From Thalassobellus sediminis (GTDB lineage Bacteria; Bacteroidota; Bacteroidia; Flavobacteriales; Flavobacteriaceae): a DNA stretch of 64,000 nt. This document shows, piece by piece, positions 53,726-62,653 of the stretch (position 1 is the first letter of the stretch; the number at the start of each line of letters is the position of its first letter). The DNA is taken from contig NZ_JBISCD010000040.1 of assembly GCF_044386045.1 (NCBI RefSeq), positions 558,001 to 622,000 of the forward strand, written 5' to 3'. Below the pieces are notes generated by a model. The model was not told where the DNA came from and ran no database searches. It saw nothing but the letters and a program-made list of their open reading frames with translations. The translations under genes and the position numbers were made by a program.

Positions 53726-55420
53726 TTATTCCTTAATATCTCGCAATTTCAATTGAAGTGATACATTTCCTTGCCATTCATTTTCATCAATAGAATACAC
53801 AGCTCTAAATGGTTTTTTATCAGAAATAAGTTCAAGCTTATCTCCCATACTAAAACCAATACAGACTATCTTAGTAGAAGCTTCTGCTTGGGTAACCGTT
53901 AATCTTAAATGGGTTTTATCTTCGCCAACACATTTTCCATAACCCGTATCAATTAAATTTTCAGTCATAAAAACAGGCGTCATATTACTAGGACCAAAAG
54001 GAGCAAATTGTTTTAAAATTCTATAAAACTTAGGCGTAATATCATCCAATTCAATTAGAGTGTCTATCTTAATTTCTGGAGTTAATAAATTTCTATCAAT
54101 AGTTTTAGAAACCTCATCTTCAAAAGCCTGTTTAAAAGCTTCATAATTTTCTTCTTTCAGCGTTAAACCCGCTGCGTATTTATGCCCTCCAAATTGCTCA
54201 ATATGTTCGCTACAAGCTTCCAAAGCATTGTAAACATCAAAACCTTTTACAGATCGTGCCGAGGCAGCTAACTTATCGCCACTTCTTGTAAAAACCAAAG
54301 TAGGTCTGTAATAGGTTTCTGTTAATCTAGAAGCCACAATACCAATAACACCTTTATGCCAATCTTCATGGTAAACAACAGTAGTAAGGCGGTTCTGTTC
54401 TTTTTGCTCTTCAATTTGCTTAAGAGCTTCTTTTGTAATTTCTTTATCAATTTCACGTCTATCAAGATTATATTCATTAATCTCAGCAGCATAATTCGTT
54501 GCTAAATCTTCTTCTTCTTCAACTAATAAAGTCACCGCATAATTACCATGCTTCATGCGCCCAGCCGCGTTAATACGAGGTGCTACAATAAATACAACAT
54601 CGGTAATAGTAAGTTCTGCCTTTTTTACTTGAGCTAAAATAGCTTTAATACCTGGTCTAGGTTTTGTATTTATAACCATTAATCCAAAATAAGCCAAAAC
54701 TCTATTTTCGCCATCAATAGGAACAATATCGGCGCCAATTGCTGTTGCTACTAAATCTAAATATTCACTTAAATCTTCGGCTGTTTTACCTTCTTTTGAA
54801 GCTAATGCTTGAATTAACTTAAAACCAACACCACAACCACATAACTCTTTATACGGGTAATTACAATCGTCTTGCTTAGGATCTAAAACAGCAACGGCAT
54901 CTGGAACTTCAGCTCCTGGCCTATGATGATCGCAAATAATAAAATCGACACCTAAGGTTTTGGCATGCGCCACTTTTTCTACGGCTTTTATACCACAGTC
55001 AAGAGCAATAATTAGCGAAAAATCATTTTCTTGTGCAAAATTGATTCCTTTATAAGAGATACCATAACCCTCATCATATCTGTTAGGAATATAGGTATAA
55101 ACTAAATTGTGTTTTGTTTTTAAGTACGACGCCATTAAAGCTACCGATGTGGTACCATCAACATCATAATCGCCATAAACCAAAATATTTTCTTTATTGG
55201 CAATCGCTTTTTCAATGCGTGCGACTGCCTTATCCATATCCTTCATTAAGAACGGATCGTGTAAATCTTCAAAACTAGGTCTAAAAAAACGTTTAGCATC
55301 TTCATAGTTTTCAATACCTCGCTGCAATAATAAAGTTGTAGTAACGTCGTCTACCTGAAGTGCTTCTTTTAAAACTTTAAGTTTTTCGGGTTGTGGTTTT
55401 GGTTTTAGCGTCCAACGCAT
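53726..55420 (-). CDS. recJ: Single-strand DNA exonuclease RecJ
   Basis: 564 residues. DHH phosphoesterase motifs: YGDYDVDGTTS (about 81-91), LDCGIKAVE, ICDHHRPG (DHH), and the DHHA1 region with SARSVKGFDVY and GGHKYAAGLT. The OB-like C-terminus follows. It degrades 5' ends in recombination and mismatch repair. In one transcript with the OsmC and MFS genes. Confidence 0.96.
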   Translation of the reverse strand: MRWTLKPKPQPEKLKVLKEALQVDDVTTTLLLQRGIENYEDAKRFFRPSFEDLHDPFLMKDMDKAVARIEKAIANKENILVYGDYDVDGTTSVALMASYLKTKHNLVYTYIPNRYDEGYGISYKGINFAQENDFSLIIALDCGIKAVEKVAHAKTLGVDFIICDHHRPGAEVPDAVAVLDPKQDDCNYPYKELCGCGVGFKLIQALASKEGKTAEDLSEYLDLVATAIGADIVPIDGENRVLAYFGLMVINTKPRPGIKAILAQVKKAELTITDVVFIVAPRINAAGRMKHGNYAVTLLVEEEEDLATNYAAEINEYNLDRREIDKEITKEALKQIEEQKEQNRLTTVVYHEDWHKGVIGIVASRLTETYYRPTLVFTRSGDKLAASARSVKGFDVYNALEACSEHIEQFGGHKYAAGLTLKEENYEAFKQAFEDEVSKTIDRNLLTPEIKIDTLIELDDITPKFYRILKQFAPFGPSNMTPVFMTENLIDTGYGKCVGEDKTHLRLTVTQAEASTKIVCIGFSMGDKLELISDKKPFRAVYSIDENEWQGNVSLQLKLRDIKE

Positions 55421-55422
55421 TT

Positions 55423-55845
55423 CTAAGAATTATGAAAATGAGTTTCTACGGTTAATTCTGAAAATTGGCGAAACATTTCCATTACGCCACAATATTTTTC
55501 AACAGATAAATCAACTGCTTTTTGAAGCTTTTTTTCATTTAAATCATTTCCATAAAAATGAAAACTCATCACTACTTTATCGTAAAATTTTGGATGCTCA
55601 TCAGTTAAATTAGCTTCAATATCAATTTTAAAATCTTCAACCTCTAGCTTCATTTTTTTTATTAACGAGGCTACATCTAAGCCTGAACAACCTGCCAATC
55701 CAGAAAGCATTAATGCTTTTGGACGATAACCTTCTCCTTTACCTCCATTTTCTTCTCCAGCATCTATAAATAAATTATGCCCCGACGGGTTTGTACTTTC
55801 AAACTTCATGGCTCCTAACCACTTAGTACTAATTTGAACTGCCAT
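55423..55845 (-). CDS. OsmC family peroxiredoxin-like protein
   Basis: 140 residues from the ATG at 55845 (MAVQISTKWLGAMKFES), where the fold begins; a longer frame to 55929 would overlap the divergent CMD gene. The two redox Cys are in LAGCSGLDV (about 51) and KYCGVMEM (about 113). OsmC proteins reduce organic peroxides. First gene of the osmC-recJ-MFS set, 2 nt before recJ. Confidence 0.88.
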   Translation of the reverse strand: MAVQISTKWLGAMKFESTNPSGHNLFIDAGEENGGKGEGYRPKALMLSGLAGCSGLDVASLIKKMKLEVEDFKIDIEANLTDEHPKFYDKVVMSFHFYGNDLNEKKLQKAVDLSVEKYCGVMEMFRQFSELTVETHFHNS

Positions 55846-55900
55846 TTTTAAAAATATTTTGTTACTTGTAGATTCAAAAATACTACTAAAAATATAAAAT

Positions 55901-56491
55901 ATGCCTTTAGTAACACCTTTATCTGCCAATCATGATTTGGAAACCAAAAACCTTGCCGAATTTTTTAATGAAACCCTAGGGTTTTGCCCAAACTCGGTTT
56001 TAACTATGCAACATCGTCCGGCAATTAGTAAAGCCTTTATTAATTTGAATAAAGCGGTGATGGCTAACGAAGGCAATGTTACATCGGCCTTAAAACGCAT
56101 GATTGCTTGGGTAAGTAGTAATGCTACAGGTTGTAGATATTGTCAAGCACATGCCATTCGTGCTGCGGAACGCTATGGTGCAGAACAAGAACAGCTAGAT
56201 AATATTTGGGAATACAAAACACATCCTGCATTTAACGAAGCCGAACGTGCTGCTTTAGATTTTAGTTTAGCTGCTAGTCAAGTGCCAAATGGAGTTGATG
56301 AAAACATTAAAAAACGTTTATATGAACATTGGGGTGAAGGTGAGATAGTTGAAATGTTAGGCGTTATTTCATTATTTGGATATTTAAATAGATGGAATGA
56401 TAGCATGGGAACAACTATTGAAGATGGCGCGGTTGAAAGTGGTGAGCAATATTTAGGGAAACATGGTTGGGAGAAAGGAAAACATATTTAG
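55901..56491 (+). CDS. Carboxymuconolactone decarboxylase/AhpD-like protein
   Basis: 196 residues. CRYCQAHAIRAAERYG (about 86-101) is the CxxC plus His motif of AhpD-like proteins. All-helical with YFNRW-like GYLNRWNDSMG near the C-terminus. Such proteins act in peroxide defence or as unassigned oxidases. Divergent from the OsmC gene with 55 nt between; paired redox genes may respond to the same stress. Confidence 0.85.
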   Translation: MPLVTPLSANHDLETKNLAEFFNETLGFCPNSVLTMQHRPAISKAFINLNKAVMANEGNVTSALKRMIAWVSSNATGCRYCQAHAIRAAERYGAEQEQLDNIWEYKTHPAFNEAERAALDFSLAASQVPNGVDENIKKRLYEHWGEGEIVEMLGVISLFGYLNRWNDSMGTTIEDGAVESGEQYLGKHGWEKGKHI

Positions 56492-56547
56492 ATTTTAGAG
56501 TATAGACTATAGTGTTTCGCTATTAAATAAACTTAAAACAAAACAAC

Positions 56548-57345
56548 ATGAAACTTATTAATATACAATTTTTAACAATTTACACTATTATATTTATTAC
56601 GATTTTTAGCTGTAAAGACAAACAGAAAGAAGACTTCTTAAACTTTACATTAATAGAAAAAAACTCATATTTTATAGATTCATACAATGGTATAGCTGTT
56701 TATAAAGATAATACAACAAGAAAACCATTAAATGGATATTATGTTGTGGGTGATAAATTTAAAAAGTGGGAAGAATTTAAAGTTAATAAAGGTATTTTAA
56801 ATGGTACAAGTATTATTTTTCATAGCAATGGATCGATTTTCTCAGAATCAAATTATTTAAATGGAAAACTAAACGGTGATGAAAAAATTTTCGCTTTATC
56901 TGGAAATTTAAAAACTATTAACACTTACAAAAATGGTATTAAATATGGAAAAAGTTTAAGTTATTTTGAAAATGGAAAAATAAAATCAGAATCTAAAATT
57001 AAAGACGAAAAAGTAATAGAATCAGTTTCTTATGATTTATTAGGTAATATCGAATCTCAAATGTTTATAGATGATGGTAAAAAAATAACTCAGTATATTC
57101 AAGGAGGTAAAGTTTTATCCGAACATATATCATCAACATATGATGACTTTGAAGCGACAAAATTTTATAATGAAGACGGCAGTTTAAAGCTTTTTATACA
57201 AATGTTAGAAGATGGCGATAATTTTTATTTTATTGAACGCAACGAAGCAGGAGACGAAATAAAACGCATTAACGCTAAAACCAATCCAGAAGAAATACTA
57301 AAATACCAACAACTCATAAATAACCCTAAATCACTTCTCAATTAA
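56548..57345 (+). CDS. YwqK-like lipoprotein with MORN-type repeats
   Basis: 265 residues. Lipoprotein signal ending in TIFSCKDK. The mature part carries repeated units of the form ...G....YxNGxLxxE (YLNGKLNGDEKIF, YKNGIKYGKSLSYFENGKIK, NEDGSLKLF), the repeats of YwqK-type proteins. Called an antitoxin in some databases, but there is no toxin gene adjacent. The stop lies 15 nt inside the 3' end of the convergent HopJ-like gene. Confidence 0.8.
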   Translation: MKLINIQFLTIYTIIFITIFSCKDKQKEDFLNFTLIEKNSYFIDSYNGIAVYKDNTTRKPLNGYYVVGDKFKKWEEFKVNKGILNGTSIIFHSNGSIFSESNYLNGKLNGDEKIFALSGNLKTINTYKNGIKYGKSLSYFENGKIKSESKIKDEKVIESVSYDLLGNIESQMFIDDGKKITQYIQGGKVLSEHISSTYDDFEATKFYNEDGSLKLFIQMLEDGDNFYFIERNEAGDEIKRINAKTNPEEILKYQQLINNPKSLLN

Positions 57346-57675
57346 AGGCTCCCCTTCAAAAACCAACCCATCAAACCCCGTATTCATAAAGTTTCTAATG
57401 TTTTGATGTCCTGTACCATTTAGGTCATTCAAAACCTCATCAAAATAATATTGTCCAAAGCACGCTAACGTTTCTTCTTTAGTAAAACTTTGCAATTTTG
57501 CAAAAGCAAACAACTTACAAGAACCTGAGTTTTGCCCAGCTTCGTTTTGTAACTCACCATTTTTAAACGCTGTTGGCATAAAATTGTAATTAGCTTCAAT
57601 AACAGCCATAGTTTCTGAAAACTCAATAGCTTTTGGTGTACTTCTTAATTTATTAATAAATGTTTCTAACTTCAT
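57331..57675 (-). CDS. HopJ type III effector-like protein
   Basis: 114 residues, matching by eye the HopJ family (TPKAIEFSETMAVIEANYNF, NEAGQNSGSCKLFAFA, GTGHQNIRNFM). The name comes from Pseudomonas; free-living bacteria carry it widely and no secretion system is seen here. Function is unknown. It is the last gene of a hypothetical-rsmI-hopJ operon, overlapping rsmI by 4 nt. Confidence 0.75.
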   Translation of the reverse strand: MKLETFINKLRSTPKAIEFSETMAVIEANYNFMPTAFKNGELQNEAGQNSGSCKLFAFAKLQSFTKEETLACFGQYYFDEVLNDLNGTGHQNIRNFMNTGFDGLVFEGEPLIEK

Positions 57676-58370
57676 TTTTGTTTTTTTAAATGCCCATTAT
57701 TGGCTTTTCCACCTACTACAATTACTATTTCTCCTTTTGGTGGTTTGTTTTTGTAATGCTTTAAAACCTCTTTGGCTGTACCTCTAATAGTTTCTTCGTA
57801 TAATTTTGTTAATTCTCTCGATACTGATACTTGTCTATCTTCCCCAAAATACTCGCAAAAGTGTCCGAGTGTTTTTATGAGTTTATGCGGACTTTCATAA
57901 AAAATAATGGTTCTAGTTTCTTCGGCAAGTAATAATAATCGGGTTTGTCGGCCTTTTTTAACAGGTAAAAAACCTTCGAACACAAACTTATCGTTAGGTA
58001 AACCTGAGTTTACTAACGCAGGTACAAAGGCTGTTGCTCCAGGAAGACAATCAACTTCTATATTGTGTTCTATACAGGCTCTGGTTAACAAAAACCCAGG
58101 GTCTGAAATTGCTGGTGTTCCTGCATCACTAATAAGTGCAACGGTTGTTCCTGCTTTTATTTTCTGTATCACATTTTCAACCGTTTTATGCTCGTTATGC
58201 ATATGGTGCGATTGCATGTGTGTAGAAATCTCGTAATATTTTAACAACTTCCCCGAAGTACGTGTGTCTTCAGCTAAAATTAAATCGACGTCTTTTAAAA
58301 CTTCAATAGCTCTAAAGGTGATATCTTTTAAATTTCCTATGGGTGTGGGTACAATATAAAGTTTACTCAT
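57672..58370 (-). CDS. rsmI: 16S rRNA (cytidine-1402-2'-O)-methyltransferase
   Basis: 232 residues. YIVPTPIGNLKDITFRA, the SAM-binding LISDAGTPAISDPG, PGATAFVPALVNSGLP, FYESPHKL and SVSRELTKLYEE all match RsmI. It methylates C1402 of 16S rRNA together with RsmH. Its ATG shares one base with the stop of the upstream hypothetical gene (TAATG). Confidence 0.95.
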   Translation of the reverse strand: MSKLYIVPTPIGNLKDITFRAIEVLKDVDLILAEDTRTSGKLLKYYEISTHMQSHHMHNEHKTVENVIQKIKAGTTVALISDAGTPAISDPGFLLTRACIEHNIEVDCLPGATAFVPALVNSGLPNDKFVFEGFLPVKKGRQTRLLLLAEETRTIIFYESPHKLIKTLGHFCEYFGEDRQVSVSRELTKLYEETIRGTAKEVLKHYKNKPPKGEIVIVVGGKANNGHLKKQK

Positions 58371-59113
58371 TATTCAAACTTGGCTTCTATAATGCTCATA
58401 AAACGTGCTTCAAACTCTTCTTTAGTAGCCCAATTATTATAATCTAATTTAACTATATTTTGTATAAAATGTGTAGCTTCATTTAATGAATTAAACGTAT
58501 TTAACTGCGATAAAACACGCTCATAATCTTCACTTTCACCATTAAACAAATGCTTAATAAATGCAATTTTATCGTTAAGTCCAATGTTTAATCCACCTCT
58601 ATTCAACTTATCGTTTAATGATTTTTTCTCATTTGAAAAACCATTTAAAGATTTTGAAACAGGTTCAAAAATAGGCATATCTTTAAATCCTGCCGTAATA
58701 TCTTCTAAATCGGTTTTTTTAATATCTGGTTTTGGTATGGCATCTTCAAAAACAGTATCTATATTTTCTGTTTCCTCTGGCATATGTGCTACCATATCTT
58801 TGATGGTTTTTATCCCATACTCCATAATATCATCATTTTCAGTCTCATCTAAATTAATATAAACTTTATCATCAACTTCAATATTATCACTTACTTTATT
58901 ATTAAAAGCTTGATCTAACATACCAAAAAATGAAGAATCGCTGCCAATAGTTGGTATATCACCTTCAAAATTTTCATGCGCAAACTTTAAAACTGATAAC
59001 TTTTCAAAAAGCTCAGCAACCTCAGTATGCATTTTAATAACATCTTCTTTTCCTTTTAATTTAAGAATTCTGTGAGCTATACTTACTAATTCAGACTCTA
59101 GCTTCTTCTTCAT
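58370..59113 (-). CDS. Hypothetical protein of unknown function
   Basis: 247 residues, not recognised. N-terminal 50 residues are helical and charged (MKKKLESELVSIAHRILKL), the middle acidic and low in complexity (residues about 80-160), and the C-terminal 90 helical (FIKHLFNGESEDYERVL). No signal or membrane segment. It is coupled to rsmI by TAATG and probably conserved in flavobacteria at this place, but no function can be read. Confidence 0.8.
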   Translation of the reverse strand: MKKKLESELVSIAHRILKLKGKEDVIKMHTEVAELFEKLSVLKFAHENFEGDIPTIGSDSSFFGMLDQAFNNKVSDNIEVDDKVYINLDETENDDIMEYGIKTIKDMVAHMPEETENIDTVFEDAIPKPDIKKTDLEDITAGFKDMPIFEPVSKSLNGFSNEKKSLNDKLNRGGLNIGLNDKIAFIKHLFNGESEDYERVLSQLNTFNSLNEATHFIQNIVKLDYNNWATKEEFEARFMSIIEAKFE

Positions 59114-59160
59114 TATTTATAAAATTTAAAATTAATGCTAATTAGGCTTTTGATTTTTAA

Positions 59161-59168
59161 TAAATTTG
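59161..59168 (+). promoter_or_regulatory. Promoter -7 box of the tdk-alr operon
   Basis: TAAATTTG, full TAnnTTTG match, 54 nt before the tdk ATG. Confidence 0.55.
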
Positions 59169-59221
59169 CGCCACCTTTATACAAACGAATAATCGCTTTG
59201 TTTTAGTGCTAAAATTACAAA

Positions 59222-59869
59222 ATGTTTCTTGAAAATACCGTAAATCATAAAGAACAATTTGGATGGATTGAAGTTATCTGTGGCTCCATGTTTTCTGGAA
59301 AAACCGAAGAATTAATCCGAAGGCTTAAACGCGCCCAATTTGCAAGGCAAAAAGTAGAAATTTTTAAGCCCACTATTGATGTGCGTTATAATGAAGAAAT
59401 GGTGGTTTCTCATGATGAGAACGAAATTCGTTCGACGCCCGTTCCAGCGGCTGCCAATATTCCTATTTTAGCTGATGGTTGTGATGTTGTTGGTATTGAT
59501 GAAGCTCAGTTTTTTGATGACGAGATTGTACGAGTTTGTAATGATTTAGCCAACAAAGGCATTCGTGTTATTGTTGCTGGGTTAGATATGGACTTTAAAG
59601 GCAATCCGTTTGGGCCTATGCCATACCTTATGGCAACGGCCGATTATGTTACTAAAGTACATGCTGTTTGTACACGTACTGGAAATTTAGCCCAATACAG
59701 TTACCGGAAATCTAAAAGCGACAATTTGGTGCTTTTAGGTGAAGTTGATGAATATGAGCCTTTAAGTAGAGCTGCTTATTACAAAGCAACTATGCGAGAT
59801 AAAGTGCGCAACATGAATGTAGAAGATGCCGAAGAAATACCGTCTAAAAACAAAGACAAAAATGAATAA
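59222..59869 (+). CDS. tdk: Thymidine kinase
   Basis: 215 residues. GSMFSGKTEELIRRL is the ATP loop; VVGIDEAQFFD is the Walker B and RVIVAGLDMDFKG follows. The lasso and C-terminal zinc region are degenerate: VCTRTGNLAQYSYR has one Cys where two are common. Salvages thymidine to dTMP. The gene ends inside the start of alr with an 8-nt overlap. Confidence 0.95.
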   Translation: MFLENTVNHKEQFGWIEVICGSMFSGKTEELIRRLKRAQFARQKVEIFKPTIDVRYNEEMVVSHDENEIRSTPVPAAANIPILADGCDVVGIDEAQFFDDEIVRVCNDLANKGIRVIVAGLDMDFKGNPFGPMPYLMATADYVTKVHAVCTRTGNLAQYSYRKSKSDNLVLLGEVDEYEPLSRAAYYKATMRDKVRNMNVEDAEEIPSKNKDKNE

Positions 59870-60968
59870 AGCACAAGAAACTGTGCTTGAAATTGACTTA
59901 AAAGCACTTCGGCATAATTTTGAATATCTTAAATCTGCATTACAAAAAGACACCAAATTTTTAGCAGTGGTTAAAGCGTTTGCTTATGGTAGTGATGCTA
60001 ACGAAATAGCAAACCATTTACAAGATTTAGGTGCTGATTATTTTGCAGTGGCTTATACAAACGAAGGGGTTGCATTACGTAATGCTGGCATAACCAAACC
60101 TATTTTAGTTTTACATCCACAAGCTATAAATTTTAAAACTTTAATTGATAATTGTTTAGAACCTAGCATTTTTAATGCTAAAATATTAAAAGAATTTATT
60201 AGCATAGCTTATAATGAAAAACAAACAGAATATCCTATTCACATCAAGTTTAATACGGGTTTAAACCGATTAGGGTTTTGTCACAGTGATATCAATTTCA
60301 TTCAAAATACGCTAGACGAAACCAAAACAGTAAAAGTTAAATCAATATTTTCTCATCTAGCAGCTAGCGAAGATTTAAATGAAAAAGAATTCACCTTAAA
60401 TCAAATTGAAAGTTTTAAAACGATTACTGAAAAATTAACAAAAGTAATTGGCTATAAACCGTTACTTCATATTTGCAATACATCTGGAATTCTAAACTTT
60501 CCAGAAGCGCATTTAAATATGGTAAGAAGTGGTATTGGATTATATGGGTTTGGAAATTCTGAAAAAGAAAACAAAAACCTAAAACCTATAGCGTCTTTAA
60601 AAACGGTTATTTCTCAAATTCATACCATTGAAAAAGGAGAATCTGTTGGTTATAATAGAGCTTATAAAAGTGACATTGTTGAAAAAACGGCAACACTCCC
60701 TATTGGTCATGCCGATGGTATTGGTAGAATTTATGGAAATGAAAAAGGGTTTGTTTTCATAAATGGACAGCAAGCTCCTATTATTGGGAATGTTTGTATG
60801 GACATGATCATGGTTAACATTACAAATATTGATTGTAATGAAGGGGATGAAGTCATTATTTTTGATGCGAACTCAACTGCTGAAACTTTAGCAGAAACAG
60901 CTAATACCATTTCTTACGAGCTCATTACCTCCATTTCTCAACGTGTAAAACGCGTTTTTTTAAAATAG
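59862..60968 (+). CDS. alr: Alanine racemase
   Basis: 368 residues from the ATG at 59862; an open frame of 12 more codons upstream lies inside tdk and adds a basic, non-family segment. PLP Lys is in VVKAFAYGSD (usual form VVKANAYGHG, so the site is slightly changed), and the catalytic Tyr is in SVGYNRAYKSD. It makes D-alanine for peptidoglycan. The start overlaps the end of tdk by 8 nt, so the two are coupled. Confidence 0.93.
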   Translation: MNKAQETVLEIDLKALRHNFEYLKSALQKDTKFLAVVKAFAYGSDANEIANHLQDLGADYFAVAYTNEGVALRNAGITKPILVLHPQAINFKTLIDNCLEPSIFNAKILKEFISIAYNEKQTEYPIHIKFNTGLNRLGFCHSDINFIQNTLDETKTVKVKSIFSHLAASEDLNEKEFTLNQIESFKTITEKLTKVIGYKPLLHICNTSGILNFPEAHLNMVRSGIGLYGFGNSEKENKNLKPIASLKTVISQIHTIEKGESVGYNRAYKSDIVEKTATLPIGHADGIGRIYGNEKGFVFINGQQAPIIGNVCMDMIMVNITNIDCNEGDEVIIFDANSTAETLAETANTISYELITSISQRVKRVFLK

Positions 60969-61019
60969 CCACCTTAACAAATGTTAATTCTTTTAACTTT
61001 TTTAACTATTTTAGTGGCT
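60967..61019 (+). promoter_or_regulatory. Inverted repeat between alr and mscL
   Basis: AGCCAC (60967-60972) and GTGGCT (61014-61019) are complementary over 6 bp around a 41-nt AT-rich spacer with TTAACA/TGTTAA. May be a terminator-like leader or chance. Confidence 0.25.
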
Positions 61020-61041
61020 CACTAACTAATAATTTATAATT

Positions 61042-61443
61042 ATGCTTAAAGAATTTAAAGAATTTGCAATGAAGGGTAACCTTATAGACATTGCAGTAGG
61101 TTTTGTAATGGGTGCGGCTTTTAAAGAAGTTGTAACTGCTTTTACAGGAGGTATTGTGTCTCCATTAATTGGATTAATATTCAATGCAGATTTCAAAGAT
61201 TTAAAATACGTAGTTAAAGAAGGCGTGGCTAATGCAGAAGGTGTATTAGAAGGAGAAGTTTCTGTACTTTGGGGTGCTTTCCTTACTAATGTTATCGACT
61301 TTATTATTGTTGCCTTTGTTATGTTCTTAATTGTAAAAGGTGTTAATAAAATGAAGAAAAAAGAAGAACCAGCACCAGAAGCTCCTGCAGGACCATCACA
61401 AGAAGATTTACTTGCAGAAATAAGAGATTTACTTAAAAAGTAA
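61042..61443 (+). CDS. mscL: Large-conductance mechanosensitive channel
   Basis: 133 residues. Two membrane helices with the pore-lining GNLIDIAVGFVMGAAFKEVV and the second near WGAFLTNVIDFIIVAFVMF, and a cytoplasmic helix at the C-terminus. It opens on membrane stretch to release solutes at osmotic downshock. A terminator follows. Confidence 0.96.
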   Translation: MLKEFKEFAMKGNLIDIAVGFVMGAAFKEVVTAFTGGIVSPLIGLIFNADFKDLKYVVKEGVANAEGVLEGEVSVLWGAFLTNVIDFIIVAFVMFLIVKGVNKMKKKEEPAPEAPAGPSQEDLLAEIRDLLKK

Positions 61444-61481
61444 CAACTTGTTAAATAAATAACATAGTGTTATTTGTTGTT

Positions 61482-61517
61482 AAAAAGCCCTCTGTTTCAG
61501 AAAATAGAGGGCTTTTT
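61482..61517 (+). terminator. Terminator of mscL
   Basis: AAAAAGCCCTCT (61482-61493) pairs with AGAGGGCTTTTT (61506-61517) around a 12-nt loop, ending in T run. Confidence 0.88.
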
Positions 61518-61543
61518 GTTCGTTTAAAAATGTAATTAATGCC

Positions 61544-61551
61544 TAATTTTG
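61544..61551 (+). promoter_or_regulatory. Promoter -7 box of asd
   Basis: TAATTTTG, full TAnnTTTG match, 25 nt before the asd ATG. Confidence 0.5.
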
Positions 61552-61575
61552 CCTAAAATTTAAATTATACTTGAT

Positions 61576-62565
61576 ATGAAAGTAGCTGTAGTTGGCGCCA
61601 CTGGAATGGTGGGTGAAGTAATGCTAAAAGTTCTTGCAGAACGTAATTTTCCTGTAACTGAATTGCTATTGGTAGCATCTGAACGCTCTGTTGGAAAAAA
61701 ATTAACATATAAAAACGAAGAATATACCGTAATTGGTTTAGCTGATGCTGTGGCTGCAAAACCACAAATTGCTATATTTTCGGCAGGTGGAGATACTTCT
61801 TTAGAATGGGCTCCTAAATTTGCCGAAGCTGGTACTACAGTGGTTGATAATTCATCTGCTTGGAGGATGGATCCTACTAAAAAATTAGTTGTTCCAGAAA
61901 TTAATGCACACGAATTAACTAAAGACGATAAAATTATAGCAAACCCAAACTGTTCAACTATACAAATGGTTTTGGCTTTATCTAAGCTTCATAAAAAATA
62001 CCAAATGAAACGTATTGTTGTTTCTACTTACCAATCGGTTTCTGGTACAGGTGTTAAAGCTGTAAAACAATTAGAAAACGAAATTGCAGGTATAGAAGGA
62101 GAAATGGCATATCCTTATCCAATTGGTAGAAATGCATTACCTCATTGTGATGTGTTTTTAGAAAACGGATACACTAAAGAAGAAATGAAGTTGGCTAGAG
62201 AGCCACAAAAAATATTTAACGACAAAACATTCTCTGTAACTGCTACGGCTGTTCGTATTCCTACGGCTGGTGGACATTCAGAATCTGTAAATGTTCAATT
62301 TGAAAATGATTTTGACTTAACTGAAGTTAAGCAAATTATTAGCGATACTCCTGGTGTTATTTTACAAGATAATACAGCTACAAACACGTATCCAATGCCA
62401 ATTTTTGCACATGATAAAGATGAAGTTTTTGTAGGACGTTTGCGTAGAGATGAAACTCAACCAAATACATTAAACATGTGGATTGTTGCCGATAACTTAC
62501 GTAAAGGCGCAGCAACTAACACCATTCAAATTGCTGAATATTTAATTGAAAACAACTTAGTGTAA
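61576..62565 (+). CDS. asd: Aspartate-semialdehyde dehydrogenase
   Basis: 329 residues. GATGMVGEVMLKVL (NADP binding), active-site Cys in NPNCSTIQMVLAL, and HGSGGHSESVN-like AGGHSESVNVQ. It makes aspartate semialdehyde for lysine, threonine and diaminopimelate. A terminator follows at 62594-62625. Confidence 0.96.
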   Translation: MKVAVVGATGMVGEVMLKVLAERNFPVTELLLVASERSVGKKLTYKNEEYTVIGLADAVAAKPQIAIFSAGGDTSLEWAPKFAEAGTTVVDNSSAWRMDPTKKLVVPEINAHELTKDDKIIANPNCSTIQMVLALSKLHKKYQMKRIVVSTYQSVSGTGVKAVKQLENEIAGIEGEMAYPYPIGRNALPHCDVFLENGYTKEEMKLAREPQKIFNDKTFSVTATAVRIPTAGGHSESVNVQFENDFDLTEVKQIISDTPGVILQDNTATNTYPMPIFAHDKDEVFVGRLRRDETQPNTLNMWIVADNLRKGAATNTIQIAEYLIENNLV

Positions 62566-62593
62566 AACATTAATACTTTATCAACTAAACGCT

Positions 62594-62625
62594 AAAGCTT
62601 CTGTATTTTTTCAGGAGCTTTTTTT
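62594..62625 (+). terminator. Terminator of asd
   Basis: AAAGCTTCTG (62594-62603) pairs with CAGGAGCTTT (62612-62621) with one T-G pair and an 8-nt loop, then a T run. Confidence 0.85.
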
Positions 62626-62628
62626 GTC

Positions 62629-62636
62629 TATTTTTG
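62629..62636 (+). promoter_or_regulatory. Promoter -7 box of the prolyl oligopeptidase gene
   Basis: TATTTTTG, full TAnnTTTG match, 18 nt before the TTG start at 62654 and directly after the asd terminator. Confidence 0.45.
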
Positions 62637-62653
62637 AAAAAACATTTTCCCTT

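Noticed and set aside
55846..55929. Longer start for the OsmC gene
   Set aside because: Would overlap the divergent CMD gene and adds a hydrophobic segment not seen in OsmC proteins.
56548..57675. YwqK-like and HopJ-like genes as a toxin-antitoxin or effector pair
   Set aside because: Convergent, not an operon; the lipoprotein signal and the rsmI operon context argue against it.
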